A stretch of 24,684 bases of DNA from 188UL27-1 sp038526275. Lineage in GTDB: Bacteria; Pseudomonadota; Alphaproteobacteria; Rhodobacterales; Rhodobacteraceae. The notes under the pieces were generated by a model, which saw only the letters and a list, made by a program, of their open reading frames with translations, had not been told where the DNA came from and made no database searches. Shown one piece after another: positions 8,062 through 15,073 of this stretch. Location: the NCBI GenBank assembly GCA_038526275.1, contig JBCBGY010000046.1:1-24684 (forward strand). Reading direction: 5' to 3'. The position numbers were made by a program, and so were the translations under genes. Position 1 is the stretch's first letter; every line of letters begins with the position of its first letter.

Positions 8062-9045
8062 ATGAAGAATCTGATGGTGGGAGCCGCGCTGGCCTTTGTT
8101 GGTGCAGGGGCAGTGCAGGCGGCGGACGATGTCACCCTGCAATTGCAGTGGGTCACGCAGGCGCAGTTTGCGGGCTATTACGTGGCGTTGGACAAGGGTT
8201 ACTACGGCGAAGAAGACCTGAACGTCACCATCAAACCCGGCGGGCCGGACATTGCGCCACCTCAGGTGCTGGCAGGTGGCGGGGCCGACGTCATGCTGAA
8301 CTGGATGCCATCTGCCCTGGCAGCAAGGGAAAAGGGTTTGCCGGTGGTGAATATCGCGCAGCCGTTCAAAAGCTCGGGCCTTATGCTGACCTGTTGGAAG
8401 GATACAGGCATCACGGAACCGGCTGATCTGGCGGGCAAAACCATTGGTGTTTGGTTCTTCGGTAACGAATATCCGTTCCTGAGTTGGATGTCGCAGCTTG
8501 GAATCCCGACCGATGGATCTGACGGAGGTGTCACGGTTCTGAAACAGGGCTTCAACGTTGATCCGTTGCTGCAGAAGCAGGCCGACTGCATTTCGACCAT
8601 GACCTACAACGAATATTGGCAGGTCATCGACGCCGGAGTGAGCCCGGACGATCTGGTGACCTTCAAGTACGAAGATCAGGGCGTGGCGACACTGGAAGAC
8701 GGGATCTGGGTGCTGGAGGACAATCTGGAAGATCCTGCCTTTGCCGACAAGATGGTGCGGTTTGTCCGGGCCAGCATGAAGGGCTGGAAATATGCCGAGG
8801 AGAATCCGGATGAGGCGGCAGAGATCGTGTTGGACAATGACGAAACCGGCGCCCAGACCGAAGTTCATCAAAAGCGCATGATGGGCGAGATCGCCAAACT
8901 CACTGCCGGATCAACCGGGGCGCTGGATGAGGCGGATTATGCACGCACCGTCGCGACCTTGCTGGCTGGCGGCTCCGACCCGGTCATCACAGCAGAGCCC
9001 GAAGGTGCATGGACGAACGCCATAACGGATCTGGCCTTAGAATAA
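8062..9045 (+). CDS. ABC transporter substrate-binding protein, NMT1/THI5-like
   Basis: 327 aa, exported to the periplasm. The signal peptide is MKNLMVGAALAFVGAGAVQA with likely cleavage after residue 20 (AVQA/ADD). The mature protein starts with VTLQLQWVTQAQFAGYYVALDKGYY, the characteristic opening of NMT1/THI5-like binding proteins (ThiY and relatives). Later it has PADLAGKTIGVWFFGNEYPF, typical of lobe 1. Family members bind pyrimidine-like or other small nitrogenous ligands, which agrees with the catabolic genes upstream, but the ligand here is not shown. The start has an excellent Shine-Dalgarno (AAGGAG, about 6 bases upstream). It is the last gene of the operon and is closed by a strong hairpin 7 bases after the stop. 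Confidence 0.94.
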   Translation: MKNLMVGAALAFVGAGAVQAADDVTLQLQWVTQAQFAGYYVALDKGYYGEEDLNVTIKPGGPDIAPPQVLAGGGADVMLNWMPSALAAREKGLPVVNIAQPFKSSGLMLTCWKDTGITEPADLAGKTIGVWFFGNEYPFLSWMSQLGIPTDGSDGGVTVLKQGFNVDPLLQKQADCISTMTYNEYWQVIDAGVSPDDLVTFKYEDQGVATLEDGIWVLEDNLEDPAFADKMVRFVRASMKGWKYAEENPDEAAEIVLDNDETGAQTEVHQKRMMGEIAKLTAGSTGALDEADYARTVATLLAGGSDPVITAEPEGAWTNAITDLALE

Positions 9046-9051
9046 CCCAGA

Positions 9052-9080
9052 TTTGCCCCACTTCTGGTGGGGCAAAATTA
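9052..9080 (+). terminator. Rho-independent-type terminator of the pyrimidine operon
   Basis: A perfect 10-bp stem, TTTGCCCCAC (9052-9061) with GTGGGGCAAA (9067-9076), 5-base loop, followed by ATTAA. It starts 7 bases after the stop of the binding-protein gene. Because the stem has A/T at its outer ends on both strands, it can also act on transcripts from the convergent gene ending at 9182. Confidence 0.85.
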
Positions 9081-9181
9081 ACCCGCCATCCGGTAGTAAG
9101 GTTCCAGTGATTGAAATGGAGCCGAAGGAGATCCCATGGGGCGGTTGTTCACGATCCCGCGCGTTGATGGCTGGCGCAGTT

Positions 9182-9796
9182 TCAAACCTGCTGATCGAAC
9201 GTTGGCAAACCCATTTCTTCCAACTCCCGGATGGTGGCGACGCCCACTTGCATGGCCTTTGCTTCTTGCAAAGCTTTCAGGGGAGTGGCGGCCGCAGTTG
9301 TATCCGTGGGTTCGGTGTTTTCCGGTGGAGCTAGCGCCAATTCCGGTGGTTCCTCAACAACGGGTTTTGGCTCAGCGGGAGGAGCAACTGCGGGCTCTTC
9401 CGGTTGTTGTTCCGCGCTGTCAGCAAGGACGGAGGTCTCCGCATTCGGGTCTTTGGTAACTGGTTCGGACTTTGGATCGACCGGCGCTGTTGCAGGTTCC
9501 CTTGGCGCGTCGGTCAGGAGCCCAGCCTCCTTTGATGAAGGATCCGCCTCGGAAGGTTCGGCCGTATTTGTTGGAGCGTCGGTTGCCTCTGCTGCCTCGC
9601 TCCTCAATCTGAGGATTTCTGCGGTGACCTGGCTCGGCACGCCCGCGTAAGACCTTAGCGGTGGGGCGGGAGCCCGAACCGGGTAATCATATTCCTTAAT
9701 GTCCGCCGCCGTTTCGGTGGAGCGGCTGCTAATTTGAGCGACCGTTGCCTGCGCCATGGGCGAAACAGGGGCCGCGCCGGAGCCTATGGACAGCAT
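9182..9796 (-). CDS. Hypothetical Pro/Glu/Ala-rich low-complexity protein
   Basis: 204 aa, not recognised. The N-terminal 70 residues are the more ordered part, with a YDYPVRAPAPPLRSY stretch and a short helix QVTAEILRLRSEAAEA. Residues ~70-170 are dominated by P, E, A and T (EEPAVAPPAEPKPVVEEPP and similar) and are probably disordered. The last 30 residues (LKALQEAKAMQVGVATIRELEEMG) look helical. No signal peptide or membrane helix is visible. This strand is preferred over overlapping frames on the + strand because the - strand start has a clear Shine-Dalgarno (AGGAG, 8 bases before the ATG) and because the + strand frames read like the Ser/Gly/Ala-rich reflection of a Pro/Glu-rich protein. 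It is a single-gene unit facing away from a small ORF and converging on the pyrimidine operon. Confidence 0.7.
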   Translation of the reverse strand: MLSIGSGAAPVSPMAQATVAQISSRSTETAADIKEYDYPVRAPAPPLRSYAGVPSQVTAEILRLRSEAAEATDAPTNTAEPSEADPSSKEAGLLTDAPREPATAPVDPKSEPVTKDPNAETSVLADSAEQQPEEPAVAPPAEPKPVVEEPPELALAPPENTEPTDTTAAATPLKALQEAKAMQVGVATIRELEEMGLPTFDQQV

Positions 9797-10119
9797 ATCT
9801 CGTTCTCCTGCGATCCTGTGGATAACTTCTTATCAACAATGCCTAACAGGTATTTATGAACTCCTACGCCCAAGACCGTTTCGAATTCGTGATCAACCTT
9901 CTTGCACGGCATCTTAGGTTAACGCCCTGTAGGTAGGGTCAAAAATCGATCGAAGTGAGGAGGCTGACCAGTCTGGGTTGTAAATGCTGTGTATGCGGAT
10001 GACGAACAATACTGAGAGATTCGACGGGCAGGGGGTTAAATCTACCCATTGCGGACCTATTTGTAACAGTACTATGACAGTCTTTTTTACGGCTTCAGAT
10101 TTTTAGAAAGGATAGAAAG
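9797..10119. other. Gene-poor intergenic stretch between divergent units
   Basis: About 320 bases, visibly more A/T-rich than its surroundings. At its left end is a DnaA-box-like inverted pair (9817-9838). Elsewhere I see only short T runs and a weak 40-codon frame at 9984-10106 without a ribosome binding site. It must hold the promoters of the - strand gene at 9796 and of the + strand small ORF at 10120. No convincing -35/-10 pair stands out. Confidence 0.6.
9817..9838. promoter_or_regulatory. Inverted pair of DnaA-box-like 9-mers
   Basis: TGTGGATAA at 9817-9825 is the exact complement of the DnaA-box consensus TTATCCACA. After 4 bases (CTTC), TTATCAACA at 9830-9838 is a one-mismatch box in the opposite orientation. 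The whole is an imperfect 22-base palindrome, 21 bases upstream of the start codon of the Pro/Glu-rich gene. It could be a DnaA-responsive control site or an operator for another protein. Only the sequence match is seen. Confidence 0.4.
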
Positions 10120-10245
10120 ATGAACCTTATCGCAGCACAGTCCATGCTCTCGTTGGTCCACCGATTGGATAAGGCAAAACCACGGTTGAGTTTTATGAAG
10201 GATTACCAGCGGTCGTTCCGCCACATCCGTCGCCTTCGTCCATGA
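10120..10245 (+). CDS. Candidate small basic protein (41 aa)
   Basis: An ATG at 10120 with a good Shine-Dalgarno (AAGGA at 10108-10112, 7-base spacing) opens a 41-codon frame ending with TGA at 10243-10245. The protein begins MNLIAAQSMLSLVHRLDKAK and ends in an Arg/His-rich tail (YQRSFRHIRRLRP). Net charge is strongly positive and there is no membrane helix. A perfect terminator palindrome begins 3 bases after the stop, which defines a compact transcription unit. It does not match a family I recognise. It has a size and basic tail loosely like DUF1127-type small proteins, but lacks their usual motif. The same transcript could also work as a small RNA. Confidence 0.5.
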   Translation: MNLIAAQSMLSLVHRLDKAKPRLSFMKDYQRSFRHIRRLRP

Positions 10246-10247
10246 AC

Positions 10248-10273
10248 AAAAGGCCGCCCATGGGCGGCCTTTT
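10248..10273. terminator. Perfectly palindromic bidirectional terminator
   Basis: A 26-base perfect palindrome with arms AAAAGGCCGCCCA and TGGGCGGCCTTTT. It forms an 11-bp stem with a CATG loop and has a T run on either strand. It lies 3 bases after the small ORF and 20 bases after the acs stop on the other strand, so it can end both transcripts. Confidence 0.9.
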
Positions 10274-10292
10274 CATTGAGCCCTGTGTTGCT

Positions 10293-12251
10293 CTACTTTT
10301 TGTTCATGCGGTTCGCGATGAGATCGTCCACAACGGAAGGATCTGCCAAGGTAGAGGTGTCACCCAGCGCGCCGTAATCATCATCGGCAATCTTGCGCAA
10401 GATTCTTCGCATGATCTTGCCCGAGCGCGTTTTTGGTAGCCCCGGGGCCCACTGGATCAGATCCGGTTTGGCGATGGGGCCAATTTCGGTCCGAACCCAG
10501 GTCTCCAGCTCTTTGCGCAATGAGTCCGAAGGCTCTTCGCCCGTCATCAGGGTCACATAGGCGTAAATGCCCTGGCCCTTAATCTCGTGCCCGTATCCCA
10601 CAACCGCGGCTTCGGCGACTTTCGCATGGGCCACCAAGGCGCTTTCAACTTCTGCCGTTCCCATCCGGTGGCCCGAGACGTTGATCACATCATCGACACG
10701 GCCCGTAATCCAGTAATAGCCGTCCGCATCGCGGCGACATCCATCGCCGGTGAAATAGTAGTTCTTGTAGTCGGAGAAGTAGGTTTTCTCGAACCGCTCA
10801 TGGTCACCCCAGACGGTACGCATCTGTGACGGCCAACTGTCCTTGATGCAAAGTACACCTTCCGTGGCGGTTTCCGTCAGTTCTTCCCCAGATTGAGGAT
10901 CGAGGATCACCGGGGTCACGCCAAAGAACGGGAGCGTGGCAGAGCCGGGTTTGGTTGCCGTGGCCCCGGGCAACGGTGTCAGAAGGTGACCGCCCGTTTC
11001 GGTCTGCCACCAAGTATCAACAATGGGGCAACGCCCTTTGCCCACAACGTCGTTGTACCAGTTCCAGGCCTCCGGGTTGATCGGTTCCCCGACTGTGCCG
11101 AGCAGCTTCAGATCGCTCAGATCGTACTTTTCCACCCATTCCGGCCCTTGGCCCATCAGGGCGCGAATGGCGGTGGGCGCAGTGTAGAACTGGTTGACTT
11201 TGTGCTTTTCGCACACCGCCCAAAAGCGGCCTGCATCTGGGTAGGTTGGCACGCCTTCGAACATCAGCGTCGTAGCGCCGTTGGCCAGCGGGCCATAGAC
11301 AATGTAGCTGTGGCCCGTGACCCAACCCACATCGGCGGTGCACCAGAAGATATCGCCGTCATGGTAATCGAACGTGTATTGATGTGTCATCGCCGCATAG
11401 ACGATGTACCCGCCGGTCGTATGCACCACGCCTTTGGGTTGCCCGGTTGAGCCCGAAGTGTAGAGAATGAACAGCGGGTCTTCTGCGTTCATTTCGGTCG
11501 CATCGCACTGATCGGACGCGGTTTTGACCAGGACATTGTAGTCATGGTCGCGCCCGTCAACCCAGGTGGTCTGGTCACCGGTACGACGCACCATCAAAAG
11601 CTTGCAGTCATGGACCACGTGCAGAAGCGCTGCGTCGGTGTTGGATTTCAGCGGTGTGTTGCGACCGCCGCGAGGGCCGAAGTCGGCGGTAATGACGACC
11701 TTCGCGTCGCATCCATTGATCCGCGCGCCTAAGGCGTCCGGCGAAAAGCCAGCAAAGACGATGGAATGAATGGCGCCGATACGGGCGCAAGCCAACATTG
11801 CATAAGCTGCTTCCGGGATCATCGGCATGTACAAAACCACCCGATCGCCTTTGCCAACGCCCATATCCTTCAGGATGTTGGCCATCTTGCAAACGGACTT
11901 GTGCAACTCGGCGTAGGTGATGTGCTGGGCTGGCTCCGACGGATCATCGGGCTCCCAGATAATCGCAGTCTGGTCGGCGCGGGTGTCCAAATGCCGGTCA
12001 ACGCAGTTGGCTGCGACATTCAGGCTGCCATCTTCGAACCACTTGATCGAGATATTGCCCGGAGCGAAGGAAGTGTTCTTGACGATCGAGTAGGGTTTGA
12101 TCCAATCGATGCGGCGGCCTTGTTCCCGCCAGAAAGCCACGGGATCGGCAACAGAGGCTTCATACATCTTCTGGTAGGTCGCGGCGTTCGCGTGAGCCGC
12201 CGCCGCGAATGTTTCGGACGGCGCATATGTCTTTTCGTCGGAATCCAGCAT
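10293..12251 (-). CDS. acs: Acetyl-CoA synthetase (acetate--CoA ligase, AMP-forming)
   Basis: 652 aa, the same length as the E. coli enzyme. It activates acetate (and more weakly propionate) to the CoA ester through an acyl-adenylate in the cytoplasm. The AMP-binding P-loop YTSGSTGQPKGVVH, the WWQTETGG motif, the hinge region GYYWITGRVDDVINVSGHRMGTAEVESAL, and the C-terminal PKTRSGKIMRR are all present. Lys612 in that last motif corresponds to the lysine acetylated in the known regulatory switch (Lys609 in Salmonella). The start has GGGAGG about 7 bases upstream. It is the last gene of the - strand cluster, 78 bases after livF, and is followed by the shared terminator. The ScfR-type regulator at the far end of the cluster fits control of acetate or short-chain acyl metabolism. 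Confidence 0.97.
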   Translation of the reverse strand: MLDSDEKTYAPSETFAAAAHANAATYQKMYEASVADPVAFWREQGRRIDWIKPYSIVKNTSFAPGNISIKWFEDGSLNVAANCVDRHLDTRADQTAIIWEPDDPSEPAQHITYAELHKSVCKMANILKDMGVGKGDRVVLYMPMIPEAAYAMLACARIGAIHSIVFAGFSPDALGARINGCDAKVVITADFGPRGGRNTPLKSNTDAALLHVVHDCKLLMVRRTGDQTTWVDGRDHDYNVLVKTASDQCDATEMNAEDPLFILYTSGSTGQPKGVVHTTGGYIVYAAMTHQYTFDYHDGDIFWCTADVGWVTGHSYIVYGPLANGATTLMFEGVPTYPDAGRFWAVCEKHKVNQFYTAPTAIRALMGQGPEWVEKYDLSDLKLLGTVGEPINPEAWNWYNDVVGKGRCPIVDTWWQTETGGHLLTPLPGATATKPGSATLPFFGVTPVILDPQSGEELTETATEGVLCIKDSWPSQMRTVWGDHERFEKTYFSDYKNYYFTGDGCRRDADGYYWITGRVDDVINVSGHRMGTAEVESALVAHAKVAEAAVVGYGHEIKGQGIYAYVTLMTGEEPSDSLRKELETWVRTEIGPIAKPDLIQWAPGLPKTRSGKIMRRILRKIADDDYGALGDTSTLADPSVVDDLIANRMNKK

Positions 12252-12267
12252 TTTAGCCTCCCTCGTT

Positions 12268-12294
12268 CACCCCGCCTGGCGGTGGATCGGGGTG
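12268..12294 (-). other. Inverted repeat between livF and acs
   Basis: CACCCCG (12268-12274) pairs with CGGGGTG (12288-12294), and an inner CCGCC/GGCGG pair also exists within the element. It lies in the 78-base gap upstream of the acs ribosome binding site, with no T run, so it is more likely an mRNA processing or stability element, or a modest attenuator, than a full terminator. Confidence 0.4.
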
Positions 12295-12329
12295 CATTCG
12301 TCAATTTTTGTCTTCTTTGGGCCGCTTCT

Positions 12330-13079
12330 TCATATGGCGAGATACTCGGCCCGCAATTCCTCGTTCTGAAGCACCTCGGCGGCGGTGCCGTCAAACACAA
12401 TGCTTCCTGTGTCCAGAATAACAGAACGGTCAGCCAATTCGAGGGCCCGTACGGCATTCTGCTCCACAATTACCGTGGTCATCCCCAGTTCCTTGATCGT
12501 GACCAGCGTCTTTTCAATCTCATCTACGATTACCGGGGCAAGACCTTCGTAGGGTTCGTCGAGCAGCAACACCTTGATATCCCGGCAGAGCGCCCGCGCA
12601 ATAGAGAGCATTTGCTGTTCGCCACCAGACAAGGTGGTGCCCTCTTGCTTGCGACGTTCGCCAAGGCGCGGGAAGAGCTCATAGACCCGTTCGAGCGACC
12701 AGCCGATCGGCGGTGCGATCTGCGCGAGTTTGAGGTTTTCTTCCACCGTCAGGCCCTGGATGATCCGGCGGTCTTCCGGAACGAGCGAAAGACCGGCCGT
12801 CGCGGCCTGGTGGGAGGTCATATCGTGGAGCGGCTGATGATCAAGCCAGATCTCTCCATGGGTCACGGCAGGCGAACCGACCCGAGCAAGAGCGCGCAAG
12901 GTTGACGTTTTGCCCGCGCCGTTCCGACCAAGAAGCGCCAGGATTTCACCTTCATGGACGTTAAAGCTGATGCCCTGGACGATGTAGCTTTCGCCGTAAT
13001 AGGCATGCATATCCCAAACCGAGAAGAAAGCCGGTGCTGATGTGGCGTGGCTGCGAGACATTTCGGCAGTCGCATTCAT
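12330..13079 (-). CDS. livF: Branched-chain amino acid-type ABC transporter ATP-binding protein (LivF-like)
   Basis: 249 aa. One of two ATPases of a hydrophobic-amino-acid/amide (HAAT) type importer. Walker A GRNGAGKTS is at 51-59, the signature LSGGEQQM at 150-157, and Walker B VLLLDEP at 170-176. The 'LVPEDRRIIQGLTVEENL' stretch is characteristic of LivF. The N-terminus has about 18 residues more than E. coli LivF before the first strand. The start at 13079 has AAGGAGA 8 bases upstream and lies 12 bases after the livG stop. The family imports branched-chain amino acids, urea, short-chain amides or other carboxylates. The cargo here is unknown, and linkage to acs hints at a compound that feeds into acyl-CoA. 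Confidence 0.93.
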   Translation of the reverse strand: MNATAEMSRSHATSAPAFFSVWDMHAYYGESYIVQGISFNVHEGEILALLGRNGAGKTSTLRALARVGSPAVTHGEIWLDHQPLHDMTSHQAATAGLSLVPEDRRIIQGLTVEENLKLAQIAPPIGWSLERVYELFPRLGERRKQEGTTLSGGEQQMLSIARALCRDIKVLLLDEPYEGLAPVIVDEIEKTLVTIKELGMTTVIVEQNAVRALELADRSVILDTGSIVFDGTAAEVLQNEELRAEYLAI

Positions 13080-13091
13080 AATGACGTCTCC

Positions 13092-13853
13092 TTAGGCCGC
13101 GACGCTTTCGCCCAGATAGGCTTCACGCACCTTTGGGTGGCCTTTGATATTTTCTGGCGTGTCTTCGACGAGCGGCGTGCCTTGGGCCAGAACGGTGATC
13201 CGTTCGGCCAGCGAGAAGACCACATGCATATCATGTTCGATAATGGCGATGGTAATATGGCGCTCTTCCTGGATCTGTCTCAGCAGGTCAATTGTGTTGT
13301 TGGTGTCAGCCCGTGCCATGCCAGCGGTCGGTTCGTCCAGCAACAAGAGCCGCGGTTCCTGGGCGAGGCACATGGCAATCTCCAACCGCCGTTTGTCGCC
13401 GCGGGACAGCGCTGCGGCATGCATGTCGCGTTTGTCGGCCATGTTCATCTCGACGAGCATTTCCTCGGCGCGTTCAATGATATCGGCTTGGCTGAGAACA
13501 GACGAGATTGCGTTCATCTCGAACGCACCGTCACGTTTGGCGAAGCAGGGGATCATCATGTTTTCCAGGACGGACAGGTCGCCGAAAATCTCGGGGGTCT
13601 GGAACACTCGGCTGATGCCCATCTGGTTGATCTCGTGCGGCGAACGGCCAAGCACCGACTGCCCATCGAAAAGAACCGAACCCGTATCCGGCATGAGCTT
13701 TCCGACAAGGCAGTTGAGCAGGGTCGACTTGCCTGCGCCATTTGGTCCGATGATCGCATGGACGGTACGTTCGGCAACCGAAAGCGTCACGTCGCTGAGC
13801 GCTTTTAACCCGCCGAAGTTTTTGCCGACGCCTTTGACTTCAAGAATACCCAT
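13092..13853 (-). CDS. livG: Branched-chain amino acid-type ABC transporter ATP-binding protein (LivG-like)
   Basis: 253 aa from the ATG at 13853. This start is chosen because it has GAGGAAAA 5-12 bases upstream and begins directly with the family's first strand (MGILEVKGVGKNFGGLKAL). A longer in-frame extension up to 13925 would overlap livM by about 60 bases without gain. Walker A GPNGAGKST is at 36-44. The signature is LSRGDKRRLEIA, slightly divergent from the usual LSYGxQR form. Walker B is LLLLDEP, followed by TAGM. The 'HDMHVVFSLAERITVLAQG' tail is typical of LivG. It pairs with LivF as the motor of the importer. Confidence 0.94.
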   Translation of the reverse strand: MGILEVKGVGKNFGGLKALSDVTLSVAERTVHAIIGPNGAGKSTLLNCLVGKLMPDTGSVLFDGQSVLGRSPHEINQMGISRVFQTPEIFGDLSVLENMMIPCFAKRDGAFEMNAISSVLSQADIIERAEEMLVEMNMADKRDMHAAALSRGDKRRLEIAMCLAQEPRLLLLDEPTAGMARADTNNTIDLLRQIQEERHITIAIIEHDMHVVFSLAERITVLAQGTPLVEDTPENIKGHPKVREAYLGESVAA

Positions 13854-13863
13854 TGTGTTTTCC

Positions 13864-15069
13864 TCATTCAGCGGGGCTGTGTGCGCCGCCGACGGTGACG
13901 TCAGAGCCGGATTTTTTGCGGCCAAAGCGGCGGGTCAGGCGCTGACCGCCTTCGACCAGTCCGCCGGGCAGGTAGATAACAACCAGCATGAAGATCACGC
14001 CGAGAGCCAGGTGCCATTGTTTGCCGGTGAATAGGTTCACGACGGTTACGAACACTGTGTCGAGACCGTCGGGCATGAACGAGAACCAGCCTTCCAGAAT
14101 CGTCTTGTTAAACTTTGACAGGATGTTTTCCAGATATTTGATCAAGCCTGCGCCCAGAACCGGCCCGATGAGCGTGCCGACGCCGCCGAGAATGGTCATC
14201 AAGACAACCTCACCCGAAGCCGTCCACTGCATTCGTTCGGCCCCGGCCAGTGGGTCCATCGCGACCATCAAGCCGCCAGCGAGGCCCGCATAGATACCAG
14301 AAATGACAAACGCGGCCAGTGTGTAGGGTTTGCTGTTCAACCCGGTATAGTTGAGCCGGGTTTGGTTGGTCTTGATCGCCCGCAGCATGAGGCCAAACGG
14401 CGACCGGAAGATTCGGATGGAGAGGTAGAAGGACAGGATCAGGATGATAGCGCAGAAATAATATCCGACATTGAAGGTAAACTCCCAGGCGCCGAGCTGC
14501 AGCCGGTCCGTGGCACCCATTTCTAGGCCAAAGACACTGGGGACGGGGATATTGCCTTCTGCCGTTTGGCTTTGACCCAGGATCCGGGGATCGTCCAACG
14601 ACAGCTGGAGGCCGGTCTCGCCGCCCGTTATCGGGGTCAACACCGAATAGGCCAGCGAGAAGGACATTTGGGCGAAGGCAAGTGTCAGGATTGAGAAGTA
14701 GATCCCGGACCTGCGCAACGAGATGTAGCCAATCAGCACGGAAAACAGTCCGGCCACGAACATGGAGGCGATGATTGCGGGGATCACGTCCATTCCAAGC
14801 AGCTTGAACATCCACACACCGGCATAGGACCCGACGCCGAGGAAGGCCGCATGGCCGAATGACAGGTAGCCGGTCAATCCGAAGAGGATGTTGAAGCCGA
14901 TCGCGAATATCCCGAAGATCGCAAATCGCTGCATCAGGTCGGGATACCCCGCGTTGAACTGTGCCATGGCAGAGTCCACAGGGAACGGGTTCAGAAGAAA
15001 CGGCGCACCCAAGGCCAGGAATGTAACGAGCAGTAGGAGGCTCGTATCTCTTTTTGTCAGTCCGAGCAT
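13864..15069 (-). CDS. livM: Branched-chain amino acid-type ABC transporter permease (LivM-like)
   Basis: 401 aa inner-membrane protein with about nine to ten hydrophobic segments. The pattern FNILFGLTGYLSFGHAAFLGVGSYAG (residues ~56-81) is the LivM hallmark. The loop after SVLTPITGGETGLQL carries a polar insert of about 50 residues, longer than in E. coli LivM and probably periplasmic. The EAA-like region is IRIFRSPFGLMLRAIKTNQTRLNYTG, and the C-terminal helix ends VIYLPGGLVEGGQRLTRRF. The start at 15069 uses a GGAGG that lies inside the last codons of livH, so the two genes are closely coupled. Confidence 0.94.
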   Translation of the reverse strand: MLGLTKRDTSLLLLVTFLALGAPFLLNPFPVDSAMAQFNAGYPDLMQRFAIFGIFAIGFNILFGLTGYLSFGHAAFLGVGSYAGVWMFKLLGMDVIPAIIASMFVAGLFSVLIGYISLRRSGIYFSILTLAFAQMSFSLAYSVLTPITGGETGLQLSLDDPRILGQSQTAEGNIPVPSVFGLEMGATDRLQLGAWEFTFNVGYYFCAIILILSFYLSIRIFRSPFGLMLRAIKTNQTRLNYTGLNSKPYTLAAFVISGIYAGLAGGLMVAMDPLAGAERMQWTASGEVVLMTILGGVGTLIGPVLGAGLIKYLENILSKFNKTILEGWFSFMPDGLDTVFVTVVNLFTGKQWHLALGVIFMLVVIYLPGGLVEGGQRLTRRFGRKKSGSDVTVGGAHSPAE

Positions 15070-15073
15070 TGGA

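Noticed and set aside
9136..9459. A + strand frame of 107 codons with a good AAGGAG before its ATG
   Set aside because: Most of it lies opposite the Pro/Glu-rich gene, its protein is Trp/Pro/Arg-rich without a recognisable domain, and the - strand gene has equally good signals and a more natural composition. The ribosome-site match is probably chance.
9231..9650. A + strand frame of 139 codons
   Set aside because: Ser/Gly/Ala repeats of the kind produced by reading the reverse of a Pro/Glu-rich gene; no ribosome binding site.
9817..9838. A replication origin at the DnaA-box pair
   Set aside because: Only two boxes, no clear AT-rich unwinding region with further boxes, and no dnaA, repABC or parAB genes nearby.
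9984..10106. A 40-codon frame in the intergenic stretch
   Set aside because: No Shine-Dalgarno, no hydrophobic or motif pattern, and it ends just before the ribosome site of the better small ORF.
11766..12905. A + strand frame of 379 codons
   Set aside because: Runs antisense across the acs-livF junction; both - strand genes are complete, with motifs and ribosome sites.
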